From the NCBI GenBank assembly GCA_035695105.1, contig DASSEV010000101.1:1-59583 (forward strand): a stretch of 59,583 nucleotides of DNA, in the 5' to 3' direction. How positions within the stretch are numbered: position 1 is the first letter of the stretch; the number at the start of each line of letters is the position of its first letter. The notes beneath the pieces are model-generated. The model saw nothing but the letters and a program-made list of their open reading frames with translations. It did not search any database and was not told the origin of the DNA. Source of the stretch: JAICYJ01 sp035695105 (GTDB lineage Bacteria > Actinomycetota > Thermoleophilia > Gaiellales > JAICJC01). The translations under genes were made by a program, and so were the position numbers. Shown piece after piece: positions 30,395 to 39,746 of the stretch.

Positions 30395-32371
30395 TCAGCC
30401 GCCCGCCAGGGCCGCGAGCCGCACCTGAACGTTGTCGCTCGACGTGAAGAAGTAGCCGTAGTCGGCGTCGACGACGCACCCGACGGTCTCGATGAACCGG
30501 GGGTGGTACGTGGCGATGGCCGCGTTCGTGGCCGTCTCGATCCGGGCCGGCGTCTTCATCATCGACGCCGCCGTCTGGAACCCGACCGGCCCCCCGTCCG
30601 CAATGGCCGCCTTCATCAGCGCATCGCATCCGGGGCACCACGCGCCCCAGGGCCCGAGCGAGCCGTCGGCGTACACCTTCGGCTGCAGGTTGGTGAACAT
30701 GGTCATCAGGCGGCCGCCGTACTTCGGCACCTCGGTCGCCTCGACGGTGGTGGCCGTATCGAAGCTGTTGAAGGCGAAGCCGTACGCCACCGAGGACATG
30801 ATCCCGGTGGGCTGCAGGATCGACTCCTGCGCGTCGATCGAGGCCAGCCACGCCTGCGTGTCCGCCTTCCGCATGGCGTCCAGCTTCTCGGCCGTGGTCG
30901 ATCCGCTGGGCGCCGCCTTCAGCCAGGCCGCCTGGTTGATCGCATTGCGATTCCAGGAGCTGCTGTAGGTGCCGTTATACGTCCCCGCCCACGTGCCCTG
31001 GCCGAAGTTGGTGACCATCTCCGAGCCGAAGCTGGTCGCCATGGCCACCGGGATCATGTACACGTGGTCGGCGAGCCGCCCGCCGACGCCATCCGACCCC
31101 TGCAGGTGATCCGCGACCGCGCTCATCATCTGGCGGTAGAGCACCAGGAGGTCGGGGTCCCACGGCACCGGCACGTTCACGCCCGTGTTCAGGCCGTAGC
31201 CGTCGTCCGTGGGAATGATGTACACGCTGCTGACGGGATTCTGCGGGTCGGTGTAGACCCACGACGGCGTGTTGAACCCGGCCAGGATCCGCACGATCAC
31301 GCGGTAGTGCCGAGCCGCCGCGTCCTTGAGCGAGGCGTCGAGGTTGCCCCAGTAGAACTGCCCCCGGGACGGCTCGAGCTGGCTCCAGCGCAGCGTGACC
31401 GAGATGATGTTCGCATCCGGCCACCTCGTCTTCATGCCGGCGCTCTGGTCGTTGCCCGTCTCGACGGACACACCGCTGGCGCCGCCCGTTGTCCCCGGCT
31501 CCCCGGTCGTCGCCGACGCGGGAGCCGACGGCTTCGACTCGTTGCCGGCAGCGTCAACGGCGACCACCGTGTAGCTGTGCGTCCCAGCGGGCGGGGTGTC
31601 GGTGAACGTGGTGTCGCTGACGCTGCCCACCGCCTGCCCGTCGCGCAGGATGCGATACCCGCGGACACCGGACGGATCGGTGGACGCCTGCCAGGCCAGC
31701 TGCACCGTGCCGCTCGCCGCGGTCGCCGTCAGGCCGGCCGGCGCGGCGGGCGCCGAGCGATCAACGGTGATCACGGCCCCCGGTGAGAAGGCCGCCGCCT
31801 TGTTGCCGGCCCGGTCCTCGGCGCGGACGATGTAGGTGTAGGTGCCCTCGCCGACGCTCGTGTCCGTGAAGGAGAGCTTGTCGGCAGGGACGGCGGCGAT
31901 GAACACGCCGTTGCGGCGGATGTTGTACTGCTTGATGCCCGCCGGGCCGACGTCGCTGACGGTCGGCCACACGATCGTCGGCTGGCCGTTCGTGAGCCGG
32001 TCACCGGACAGCCGGCTCGTGATCGAGGCCGGCGCCTCGTTGTCATAGGTGACCTGCACGGACGCGACGCTCGACCAGGTGCCGTCCGCCCGCACGGCCC
32101 AGACACGGTACGTATGAACACCGTCGACCGTCAGCTTGGTGTCGGTGAACGACGTGGTGGTGACGGTGCCAAGGAGCGTGCCGTCGCGTACCAGGCGGTA
32201 CGAGACGGCGCCGCTGTAGGCGTCCCAGTGCAGGGACGGCGCGCTGCTCGTGACCGGCTTGTCGGCCGCCAGGCCTGAGACGGCGTCGCTCGCCGCATTC
32301 GCGCGCGCCACGAACACTGCGACGACGACCGCCGCGGCGATCCCCGCCGCGCGGACATAGGTGCTGCCCAT
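30395..32371 (-). CDS. Secreted protein: three FN3-like repeats plus glycoside-hydrolase-like TIM barrel
   Basis: A 658-residue exported protein. The signal helix is AAGIAAAVVVAVFVARANAA. Residues about 30-300 hold three fibronectin-III-like repeats, each ending in a [S/T]xTDTxxxxGxHxYxVxAxD pattern (for example SDTTFTDTPPAGTHSYTVVA). The C-terminal 350 residues start a GH-A-clan-like barrel: LRWSQLEPSRGQFYWGNLDA, HYRVIVRILAGFNTPSW, and MATSFGSEMVTNFG with a possible acid/base Glu. The nucleophile was not identified. A shorter relative without FN3 repeats lies at 41634-43127. The ATG at 32371 follows GGGGGGTCTT at long spacing, a leader element shared with that relative. Likely acts on an external polysaccharide. 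Confidence 0.78.
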   Translation of the reverse strand: MGSTYVRAAGIAAAVVVAVFVARANAASDAVSGLAADKPVTSSAPSLHWDAYSGAVSYRLVRDGTLLGTVTTTSFTDTKLTVDGVHTYRVWAVRADGTWSSVASVQVTYDNEAPASITSRLSGDRLTNGQPTIVWPTVSDVGPAGIKQYNIRRNGVFIAAVPADKLSFTDTSVGEGTYTYIVRAEDRAGNKAAAFSPGAVITVDRSAPAAPAGLTATAASGTVQLAWQASTDPSGVRGYRILRDGQAVGSVSDTTFTDTPPAGTHSYTVVAVDAAGNESKPSAPASATTGEPGTTGGASGVSVETGNDQSAGMKTRWPDANIISVTLRWSQLEPSRGQFYWGNLDASLKDAAARHYRVIVRILAGFNTPSWVYTDPQNPVSSVYIIPTDDGYGLNTGVNVPVPWDPDLLVLYRQMMSAVADHLQGSDGVGGRLADHVYMIPVAMATSFGSEMVTNFGQGTWAGTYNGTYSSSWNRNAINQAAWLKAAPSGSTTAEKLDAMRKADTQAWLASIDAQESILQPTGIMSSVAYGFAFNSFDTATTVEATEVPKYGGRLMTMFTNLQPKVYADGSLGPWGAWCPGCDALMKAAIADGGPVGFQTAASMMKTPARIETATNAAIATYHPRFIETVGCVVDADYGYFFTSSDNVQVRLAALAGG

Positions 32372-32490
32372 GAAGAAAGACCCCCCAAGAACGACGATGA
32401 TTCGTCCACCGTCCTCATCGGCCCCCGAGGGCAGCGGCTCGTCACTCGGGTGGGAGCTTGAGCCTCCCCATTTCGCGGGAGTTTCGGGTG
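32372..32490 (-). promoter_or_regulatory. Leader with motifs shared with the paralogous gene at 43127
   Basis: Read on the minus strand, this leader contains CACCCGAAAC about 110 bases before the ATG, then AGGCTC after 15 bases, and GGGGTCTT just before the start. The leader of the related gene starting at 43127 has the same three elements in the same order at similar distances. This may be a common regulatory RNA or operator, or a relic of duplication. Confidence 0.35.
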
Positions 32491-32742
32491 TCGCGGGCAG
32501 CGGTCGCAGCGCCGCTACGGCGCCGAAACGCCCCTCCTTCACCCTTCGGAGGGATATCCGGTCACCCACGCGGCGCAGGTCGGCATCCGGGGTGCGACGG
32601 CAGCGGGAGCGCGGGTTGCCTTCACGTTCTCCGGCCGCACGGGTCTTGTCCGCGCGATGCGGGGCTCGGCGTTCGGAACGGCGGCGGTGTATATCCCGCG
32701 AGGCGGCTTGCGACATCGCCGCCCAGGCGGGCGCCTGATCTC

Positions 32743-32778
32743 ACGGGGCGGTGCGGCCGGGTGGCCGCACCGCCCCGT
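32743..32778 (-). terminator. Perfect 16-bp hairpin after the ScyD-like gene
   Basis: ACGGGGCGGTGCGGCC and GGCCGCACCGCCCCGT pair perfectly around a 4-base loop, beginning 12 bases past the stop at 32790. It is the strongest hairpin in the window and lacks a T-tract. Probable terminator for the minus-strand gene; it may also block read-through toward the neighbouring leader. Confidence 0.7.
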
Positions 32779-32789
32779 CGGACGATCCG

Positions 32790-33914
32790 CTAGAGGGTGA
32801 CCCGGACGACCGAGCCCAGGCCCGCGGCGGCCGGAGCAACGCTCCAGTTGGAGAGGTACAGCGCTCCGTCGCGGCCGGCCGCAAAGCCGCCCGGGAACGA
32901 GAGCCCGCCGAGCACCATCACGGGATGGCTGCTGTGCGGCATCACCCGCACGAGCGCGCCCGTGTTGGGAGCGGCGTTGTCGAGCCCCAGCGTCGAAAGC
33001 TCAACGGCGTAGAACTGGCCGCGGGAGAACCCGCAGCCGGTCACGGCCGTGAGCCCGGTGGCCCACTTCGTCAGCCGGTGATGCATCTGCCACGGTGCAA
33101 ACCGCCACACCACCGAGGCTCCCGGCGCGTTGCCGCCGCCGGTCAGCTCGCCCACGTAGAGGGCGCCGTCAGGACCGCGGCTGATGCACGTCGGCACGGC
33201 GTCCGAGGACGGCGGGTTGGGCAGCCACTGCACCACGTGTACGCGGCCGTTTGCGTCGATGCGGTTGATCGTGTTCGCGCCCGCGTCGACCACCCACTGC
33301 TCGCTGTTCGAGGCGGCGTACACGCCGTAGGGGTTGGCGTCCGGGTACTGCCCCGGCACGAGGTTCTTGTGGTTGCCCGTCCAGACGAAGCTGCGACGGC
33401 CCACATCTGCCACGGTATGCCACGAGCCGCTCGCCGACCCGCGGATGAGGCGGCCGAGCTGCGACCGGACGTGCGCCCGGAAGGCGGGCGTGAACCCGGT
33501 CGGAGGCACGAACTGGGGCGCGCCGGTGATGATCCCATAGATGCTGGATCGGCCCAGCACGTCGATGCCGTCCACGCCGGTCGCGCCGGAGCCGTCCTTT
33601 CCGGCCAGCGAGACGAGCCCGCCGATGACGGTGCGCACGCGGTGCTTCGCCACGTTGACGACGGCGATCTTGCTGCTGAAGCCGATGCAGGTGTCGCCCT
33701 CCTCACCGCCCGGGATGCACCGGCTACCGCCGTGGCCCGCCTCGGCCAGGAACAGCCGCCCTCCGGGCCCGAAGGCGAGGTCGCGCGGGTTGTCGAGCCC
33801 GGATGCGATCACCGTCATGTGGGCGTGCGGCGATGCCGCGACGGACGATGCGGATACCGCCAGCATCGACACTGCCGCGATCCCAAGCGCGCACGCAAGG
33901 TGCCATCTGCGCAT
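32790..33914 (-). CDS. Secreted ScyD/ScyE-like beta-propeller
   Basis: A 374-residue exported protein. The signal peptide covers WHLACALGIAAVSMLAVSAS. The mature part matches the ScyD/ScyE (esterase-like/NHL) propeller group: VIASGLDNPRDLAFGPGGRL, ANPYGVYAASNSEQWVVDAG, GPDGALYVGELTG and GGLSFPGGFAAGRDGALYLS near the end. These proteins are secreted and mostly uncharacterised; a role in scytonemin formation applies only to cyanobacteria. GAAGGGGGATTC is a good ribosome site for the ATG at 33914; the longer upstream frame is rejected because it passes through the leader. Confidence 0.85.
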   Translation of the reverse strand: MRRWHLACALGIAAVSMLAVSASSVAASPHAHMTVIASGLDNPRDLAFGPGGRLFLAEAGHGGSRCIPGGEEGDTCIGFSSKIAVVNVAKHRVRTVIGGLVSLAGKDGSGATGVDGIDVLGRSSIYGIITGAPQFVPPTGFTPAFRAHVRSQLGRLIRGSASGSWHTVADVGRRSFVWTGNHKNLVPGQYPDANPYGVYAASNSEQWVVDAGANTINRIDANGRVHVVQWLPNPPSSDAVPTCISRGPDGALYVGELTGGGNAPGASVVWRFAPWQMHHRLTKWATGLTAVTGCGFSRGQFYAVELSTLGLDNAAPNTGALVRVMPHSSHPVMVLGGLSFPGGFAAGRDGALYLSNWSVAPAAAGLGSVVRVTL

Positions 33915-34014
33915 GAATCCCCCTTCTCCGCTGTGGGTGGAGCCGGCCCCCCCGGGCCAGGCCGCGGACACAATACTCCTTCGCGGGGAACCTGTCAGGC
34001 TGCGGAGTGACCGC

Positions 34015-36990
34015 TCATCCGGCCACTCCCGCGTGCTCGTCGCCGAGCACCGCCTTGACCTGCGGCGCGAACCGCTGCAGCAGGAGCGCAGCCAGCAGCA
34101 GCACCGAGCCGGTGGCGATGAACGAGACGGCGCGAGCCATGGCGGTGAGGAATGTGAGGTCGTAGAGGAACAGCTTGCCGAGCGCGACGAACAGGAGCGC
34201 GATGCCGCCGGCGCGCAGCGCCCGCCGTTCACCCCGGAGCGACAGCACGACCAGCACCAGCCCGACCAACACCCAGCTCACCGAGACGAGCACCTGTCCC
34301 TGCTGGAAGTGATCGTGCACAGACGCGGCCGTGCCCGAGTCGGCGACCAGCTGCTCGGCGCCGAGGATGGCCGCCGAGAGCGTCCACAGCGCCGAGGCTC
34401 CGGCCAGGTAGACGAGCAGCGTCGCCACCTCGAACCGGCCGAGCAGCCACCGGACGCGGCGCGAGCGGCCGCGGGCAGCCGCGGCGGCTGCAAAGAGCGC
34501 CGCGGTCGAGGCCAGCGCCGCCGCCAGCCCGCTCGCCGGCGTGTGCCCCGTCTGGAACAGCATGCGAGGCGTCTCGTACGCGGCGAGAACCACCGCCGAC
34601 GTGGCGAGCGCGCTGAGCACGGCGGTCTCGGTCACGACCTCGCGCGCCAGCCGGCGGCGCACCGCGGGCGGCCAGGCCAGCGCAAGGGCGCTCCACCCGA
34701 TCGACATGACGGCGACGACGACCATCGGGTACTGCCCCGGGAGCAGCATGCAGCTCAGCTGCGCGGCCAGGAGGAACGGGCCCCACAGCGCGTAGCTGCG
34801 GCGGACGGGATCGAGCAGCGCCGAGGCCAACACGGCGGTGCCGGCGGAGGCGAGCAGGATGCTCGGCCAGCCCGCGCTGGTCGCGTGCTGGGCGATCGCC
34901 TTCAGCGAATCGTCGTGTGCCCAGGCTGCGACCAGCCCGAGGGCGAGGCTGCCTGACGACGCCGCGAGCAGCCCGTGCTGCCCGAGGCGACGCCGCAGCA
35001 CCGGTAGGTGCACGGCGGCCGCCAGCAGGGTGCCGGTCACCAGCCAGGCCCACATCACGTACGGCGGCTTCAGCGCCTCAGCGAGCAGGTAGGCGAACGT
35101 GGCCACGGGGAGCAGCAGCAGGTACTCGGCGTCGGGACGGATCGGACGCCGCAGCGACCAGGCGAGCACCGCCGCCGAGGCTGTGAGCGCCGCGAGTGGG
35201 AGCAGACCATTGCCCGCCCCCACGCCCGTCCATCCGGCCTGCATGAGGTCGCGGATCGGCGCGGCCACCCGGAACGTCACGATCAGGCCGGTGACCCACC
35301 ACCCGGCGCCCACGGCGATGGCGGCCGGATCCTGCAGCCACGAGGGGATCAGCGCCGAGCGGCGGAACGCCATGATGGCGGCCGCCATGGCGGCCAGAGC
35401 GATGGTGGCCGCCGTGCCGTCGAGGCTCCAGAGCGGCAGGTACGCGAGCGCGATGCCGGGCAGCGCCCAGATCACCGCCCGCGCCGGGTTCGCGATCCAG
35501 CGAACGCCGTAGGCGTAGACGATGCCGGCGGCGGCAACGGCCAGGATGGCCAGCGAGCCCTGCCACGACCCCGCGCCCAGCTCGGACAGATGCGCCGGTG
35601 ACGGCGAGACCACGGCCAGCGCACTCAGCGTCGCCAGCGCCAGGTAGATGCCCGCGGCGATCGCCAGCCGGAGCTGCCGGGCGGCCGACCTGCGGGAGAT
35701 GCGCTCGGCCGCCACCACCAGCAGCGCGGACTGCGCAGCCCACACCGAGGGAAGCGCAGCGCCGCCGAGCAGGAGGCCGGTCGCCGCCGCGACCAGTGTG
35801 AGCGAGAAGGCGGCGAGCACGTCGGTGAGGTCGTCATGCCGGCGTCGCACGGCGTAGGGCACGCCGGCTGCGATCGCCCAGCAGAAGGCGACGCCGAGCA
35901 GGGTGATGCCCGCCAGCGAGTGGCCGCCGACCAGCCGCGAGCCGGCGAACAGGAAGCTGCCGCCGATCGAGAGCGTGAACGAGCTGGCGGCGATCAGCCA
36001 TCCGAGCGGGGTGATGCCGTCGACCCTGCGAAGCAGCTCCACCAGGAACAGCAGGCAGGCGAACAGGCCGACCACGACCGCCGTCGCCACGATCGGCGCT
36101 CCGAAGCCGATGTGGCTGGAGCTGTGAGCGAGCAGGACGCCGGTCTCGGCCGTGGCGATCGCCCACGTGCCGGCGGCCAGGTACTGCCAGCGGTACCGCG
36201 CGTACAGCGGGAGCGTCGCCGCCAGCATGACGGCGGCGTAGAGCACCGCGTAGGCGGTGATGTCGTCGGCGCCGGGTGCGACCGAGCCGCCGCCCGCTCC
36301 GACGAGGACGGGCGCGAGCATGGCGGCCGACACGCCGAAGGCTGCGAGCGGCTCCTGGCCGAACCGGATCGCGATGATCACGGCGAGCGCCGCGATGGCG
36401 GCCGCGAGACCCGAGGCGCCGGCGGCACCGACGTAGCCATACAGCGTGGCCGCGGCCCAGAGCGTCGCGTAGAGGCCGGCGATGCCAGCGCCCGCGGCCG
36501 CCAGGATTGCGTCCGCCCGCCACGTGCGGCGGTCAAGCTCGATCGCGGCGCCGAGCAGCGCGGCCGAGACCAGCACGCCGATCCCGAGGCGCATCGGCGG
36601 GGTCACCCAGCCGCGGCTCGCTGCCAGGACGAACAGCAGCACGACGCCGAGCACCGTGGCGACGGCGCCGGCCCAGGCCAGCGTGCGGGCGGTGAAGACG
36701 CGGGCTGCGATCGTGCCCCAGTCGATCGGGTCGCGGGCCGGTGGGCGGGTCCAGACCGGCTGCGGAGCTGCCGGGGGCCGCGCGGGAGCGGCGGCCGGCG
36801 GCGTCGCGACCGCTTCCGGCGGCGCGACGGCCGGAGGGGGAGGCTCATATGCAGGCAGCTCATACGCGGGCGAGGCTGCAGCCCGCTCGCCCTCCATCGC
36901 GGCAACCGTCTGCTCCAGCGTCCATACGCGGGCGGTCAGCCGCGCGATCTCGGCCTGGAGCTGGGTGGGCGTGGGATCGTGCTCAGACAT
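34015..36990 (-). CDS. DUF2339 family large membrane protein
   Basis: A 991-residue protein with a soluble N-terminus (coiled segment LQAEIARLTARVWTLEQTVA and a proline/alanine-rich linker to about residue 85) followed by roughly 25 membrane helices. The start of the membrane part (IDWGTIAARVFTARTLAWAG) and repeated glycine/alanine helices with FLLAAQLSCMLLPG-like segments are characteristic of DUF2339. The C-terminal helices contain LLFVALGKLFLYDLTFL, the family's most conserved stretch. The function is unknown; the size and helix number suggest an envelope or transport role. It follows the FedA-like gene on the same strand after 116 bases. Confidence 0.9.
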   Translation of the reverse strand: MSEHDPTPTQLQAEIARLTARVWTLEQTVAAMEGERAAASPAYELPAYEPPPPAVAPPEAVATPPAAAPARPPAAPQPVWTRPPARDPIDWGTIAARVFTARTLAWAGAVATVLGVVLLFVLAASRGWVTPPMRLGIGVLVSAALLGAAIELDRRTWRADAILAAAGAGIAGLYATLWAAATLYGYVGAAGASGLAAAIAALAVIIAIRFGQEPLAAFGVSAAMLAPVLVGAGGGSVAPGADDITAYAVLYAAVMLAATLPLYARYRWQYLAAGTWAIATAETGVLLAHSSSHIGFGAPIVATAVVVGLFACLLFLVELLRRVDGITPLGWLIAASSFTLSIGGSFLFAGSRLVGGHSLAGITLLGVAFCWAIAAGVPYAVRRRHDDLTDVLAAFSLTLVAAATGLLLGGAALPSVWAAQSALLVVAAERISRRSAARQLRLAIAAGIYLALATLSALAVVSPSPAHLSELGAGSWQGSLAILAVAAAGIVYAYGVRWIANPARAVIWALPGIALAYLPLWSLDGTAATIALAAMAAAIMAFRRSALIPSWLQDPAAIAVGAGWWVTGLIVTFRVAAPIRDLMQAGWTGVGAGNGLLPLAALTASAAVLAWSLRRPIRPDAEYLLLLPVATFAYLLAEALKPPYVMWAWLVTGTLLAAAVHLPVLRRRLGQHGLLAASSGSLALGLVAAWAHDDSLKAIAQHATSAGWPSILLASAGTAVLASALLDPVRRSYALWGPFLLAAQLSCMLLPGQYPMVVVAVMSIGWSALALAWPPAVRRRLAREVVTETAVLSALATSAVVLAAYETPRMLFQTGHTPASGLAAALASTAALFAAAAAARGRSRRVRWLLGRFEVATLLVYLAGASALWTLSAAILGAEQLVADSGTAASVHDHFQQGQVLVSVSWVLVGLVLVVLSLRGERRALRAGGIALLFVALGKLFLYDLTFLTAMARAVSFIATGSVLLLAALLLQRFAPQVKAVLGDEHAGVAG

Positions 36991-37106
36991 GATTCATTCC
37001 AGATATACCATGCGTGCTATGAGTAGTCAACTGGCTCATGCACCAAGCATGCGGCCGCGCGGCCCGTCACCGCGTCGGGGGAACCCCTACGCCGTCCGCC
37101 GGCCGG

Positions 37107-38594
37107 CTACGCGGCGACCCGGTAGCTCTGCCCGAGGATCCAGAGTCCGAGCACCGTGTAGCCGATCATCAGCGTGATCAGGGGCGCCTGCACCCACATC
37201 GCCGCGCGGTGCCGGGATGATGAGGACACGGCGATCCGGTGCGCCGCCAGGATCGCGACGATGTGGCCGGACACGATCAGCCCCACCTGGAGAGCCCATA
37301 CCAGCCCGGCCGGGTAGCCGGTCCAGATGCCGATGTCGGGCACCCAGTCGGTCTCGAACGGATCGACGATCACCTTCCACGTGAGCTGGCCGTAGGCGAC
37401 GAGATACAGCAGGTAGTGAGCCGCGAAATACACGGCCACGATCGGCAGCAACGTGGGCGCGTAGCGACCGGCGGCAGCCGACGTGGACGTGCCGGTGCGC
37501 CGCCCCGTGAGCCATGCAACCACCACAAAGGCGAGCAGCAACGGCACCATGCACACGATCATGGTGACGGTCGAGAGCTGGGTGATGCTGAGCCCGCCGC
37601 CCGTGTGGCTGTCGATCCAGAGGAACAGCCGGTTCGACTGCTCCGTCTCCGAGAAGCCGTCGAACAGCACCAGCGTCAGCAGCACCAGGATGAATGCCGC
37701 ACCGCCCGGCAGCAGCGGAACGTCACGCCAGGCTCCGGCCAGGAGCCCGCGCCACCTGATCCCGCGCCGCGCCGGACGGGCCGCCAGCCAGCATTCGGGG
37801 CAACCCGCGACCTCGCCGTGGCTGCCCTCGTGCAGCTCGCCGGGGCATCCGGCCGCCGTCTCGGCCGCGTACCACTCGAGCGGCGAGACCCGCGCGAGCA
37901 GGCGGGAGAAAACCGTGAACAGGTCGCCGCGGCTGAGCCAGACGCTCGAGCCGAACAGGGCCATGCCCACCACCGCAAGGGCCAGATACAGAACGATGAT
38001 CGCGGCCAGCACGTCGGGCACGCCGCCCTTCGGCCAGGCCAGCTCCATCCATCCCCACGCCAGCAGCAGCACGACGCTCGGCCACTGGCCGAGCAGCTCC
38101 GGGTACGCGAACGGCGCTGGGCCGACGGCACGGTCGATCAGCCCGCCGACCAGGCGGAGCGGATTGATCATGTCCCAGATCGGGCCGACCGCCGCGGATG
38201 CCAGCCCCAGGCCGACCCAGAAATCCACCCAGATCAACAGCGTCGCAGGGTTCGTGCTGAACTCCTGCGTCCCAAACAGGCCGGCCAGGATCACCTCGAT
38301 CAGCAGCACGCCGACGATCGCACGGATGCCGTTCAGCAGCCACGCACGCGGCCGATGGTAGAGATTGCGCCCCGTGTCGACGTCGAGCGACGTGCCGAAC
38401 AGGGTCGCCGCAGGCACCGACACCGCCACAGCCACAGCGCCGCCGGCCACGTACAGCCAGAGGGGCAACGGGAACTGGTAGTCCACGGACCCGACGGCGT
38501 GGGCCGCAGCGATGCTCGGTACCGCCAGGGCGGCCGCGGCAAGGGCGACGATGAGGAGCGCAGCGGTGACGGTTCGTCGAGGGAACCCGCCCAT
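37107..38594 (-). CDS. Polytopic membrane protein resembling FedA (annotated fenitrothion hydrolase)
   Basis: About 495 residues with a signal-like first helix (TAALLIVALAAAALAVPSIA) and about 11 membrane helices. After the first helix comes the motif GSVDYQFPLPLWLYVAGGA, as in actinobacterial proteins annotated as fenitrothion hydrolase after FedA. A cytoplasmic loop has four cysteines in two pairs around ETAAGCPGELHEG and VAGCPECWLAARPARRG, a possible metal site. The last helices contain VQAPLITLMIGYTVLGLWIL. Substrate and activity are unproven; the name comes from similarity only. The start is uncertain: 38594 begins right at the signal helix, while 38630 follows a GGGGGG run. Confidence 0.7.
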   Translation of the reverse strand: MGGFPRRTVTAALLIVALAAAALAVPSIAAAHAVGSVDYQFPLPLWLYVAGGAVAVAVSVPAATLFGTSLDVDTGRNLYHRPRAWLLNGIRAIVGVLLIEVILAGLFGTQEFSTNPATLLIWVDFWVGLGLASAAVGPIWDMINPLRLVGGLIDRAVGPAPFAYPELLGQWPSVVLLLAWGWMELAWPKGGVPDVLAAIIVLYLALAVVGMALFGSSVWLSRGDLFTVFSRLLARVSPLEWYAAETAAGCPGELHEGSHGEVAGCPECWLAARPARRGIRWRGLLAGAWRDVPLLPGGAAFILVLLTLVLFDGFSETEQSNRLFLWIDSHTGGGLSITQLSTVTMIVCMVPLLLAFVVVAWLTGRRTGTSTSAAAGRYAPTLLPIVAVYFAAHYLLYLVAYGQLTWKVIVDPFETDWVPDIGIWTGYPAGLVWALQVGLIVSGHIVAILAAHRIAVSSSSRHRAAMWVQAPLITLMIGYTVLGLWILGQSYRVAA

Positions 38595-38721
38595 ACCGTC
38601 AAGATGATACTGAGCCTCTGCTCGAGCCATGCCCCCCGGTTCGAGGCCGCTCCGATGCTTCCCCAATATCGTTGCGGCCGGTACCGCGAAGCGGGGATGG
38701 CGTGCGGGCGGAGGGCGCAGC

Positions 38722-39327
38722 ATGCTTCCGGGCATCGCTACCGTCACAGCAGCCGGAGTGGATCAGGAGCAGGCGCTGGCCGCCTTCGAGCTCGAGCGCA
38801 CGGCCCGGTCGCTGCTCGCCGAACGGATGCACGACGGCCTCGTCCAGAACGTCGCCGCGGCCCTCCTGCTGCTGGCCACGGTGCAGACCGACGCGGCCAG
38901 CGCGGACAGATTCCAGCGCGGGATCGACATCCTGCGCACCGCCTTCACGTCCGGCCGGCGCGACGTGCTCGGCTCGATGGAGCCGCTCGACCGCCCACTC
39001 TCCTTCACGCTGCCGCTGCTGCTCGAGGAAACCGGCGCGGGCGGGTCGGTGACGGCTCCCGACCGGCGCCTCGCGCACGGCCTGGAGCTCGCCGTCTTCC
39101 ACGCCGTGCAGGACGCACTGCACTGGAGCTGCGGGCCGCGGCCAGTGTGCGTGCGCGTGGTCGTGAGCGACGACGCCGTCCTCGCCGCCGTGCGTGCGGA
39201 CATTGGCAGGCTCGACCAGCTGATCGCGGCGCTCGACTTCAGGCTGCGGCTGCTGGGCGGGTCAGCCCGGGCGACGGCCCGCGGCCGCGGCGTCGCGCTG
39301 CGGCTGCCGCTCGATCACTCGGTGTAG
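38722..39327 (+). CDS. HisKA_3-like protein with degenerate ATPase region
   Basis: A 201-residue soluble protein. The N-terminal helix RSLLAERMHDGLVQNVAAAL matches the phosphoacceptor helix of NarL-type kinases, His included (about residue 38). The C-terminal half follows the layout of a HATPase domain (HAVQDALHWS in place of the N-box, a final RGRGVALRLPL strand) but lacks the N-box asparagine and the G1 and G2 glycine motifs. It therefore probably cannot bind ATP and may be a phosphotransfer or dimerisation partner, or a decayed kinase. GGAGGGCG precedes the ATG. Its 3' end overlaps the facing gene by 13 bases. Confidence 0.65.
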   Translation: MLPGIATVTAAGVDQEQALAAFELERTARSLLAERMHDGLVQNVAAALLLLATVQTDAASADRFQRGIDILRTAFTSGRRDVLGSMEPLDRPLSFTLPLLLEETGAGGSVTAPDRRLAHGLELAVFHAVQDALHWSCGPRPVCVRVVVSDDAVLAAVRADIGRLDQLIAALDFRLRLLGGSARATARGRGVALRLPLDHSV

Positions 39328-39707
39328 CGCGGCGGCACGTCCGACCCGGGCTCCTGCCCGTCGACCGACGTCGCGGCCACTCCACGCTGCTCGAAGCTCC
39401 GCTGCCGCACGGGCGCGTCCACGACCTCCGCGCTCGGCGCCCCGGCGAAGACCCATCCGATCACGGTGCCGGCGATCGCGAGCAGCGCCGGCAGCCCGAC
39501 CACCCAGACCCACGGGTTGCTGTTGCTGCCGGTGTACCGCGACGAGTCGAGCAGCAGCACCAGCAAGCCGCCGACGATCAGGCCGGCGGCCGTGCCACTC
39601 AGGATCGTCAGCAGGCGGCGCCGCCTGCGCGGCGGGCTATCCGAGACGATCGGGGCACCCTTGTGCGAGTCGGCGCGGCGGATATCGAGCTGGTCATGGG
39701 TGCTCAT
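39315..39707 (-). CDS. Small membrane protein of unknown family
   Basis: A 130-residue protein with a polar N-terminus ending in an arginine cluster (PPRRRRRLLTILSG), two membrane helices (SGTAAGLIVGGLLVLLL and PWVWVVGLPALLAIAGTVIG) and a polar C-terminal tail. The positive-inside rule places both ends in the cytoplasm. No family is recognised. AGGGAC precedes the chosen ATG. It lies 39 bases after the DUF1203 gene on the same strand. Confidence 0.6.
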   Translation of the reverse strand: MSTHDQLDIRRADSHKGAPIVSDSPPRRRRRLLTILSGTAAGLIVGGLLVLLLDSSRYTGSNSNPWVWVVGLPALLAIAGTVIGWVFAGAPSAEVVDAPVRQRSFEQRGVAATSVDGQEPGSDVPPRYTE

Positions 39708-39746
39708 GGGCGGGTCCCTACCCCCGCGCCGCGAGGCCAAACATGC

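Noticed and set aside
32440..32620. Possible cyclic-dinucleotide or cobalamin riboswitch in the leader of the gene at 32371
   Set aside because: None of the conserved core words of the c-di-GMP, c-di-AMP or cobalamin classes could be placed; only the motifs shared with the paralogue are reported.
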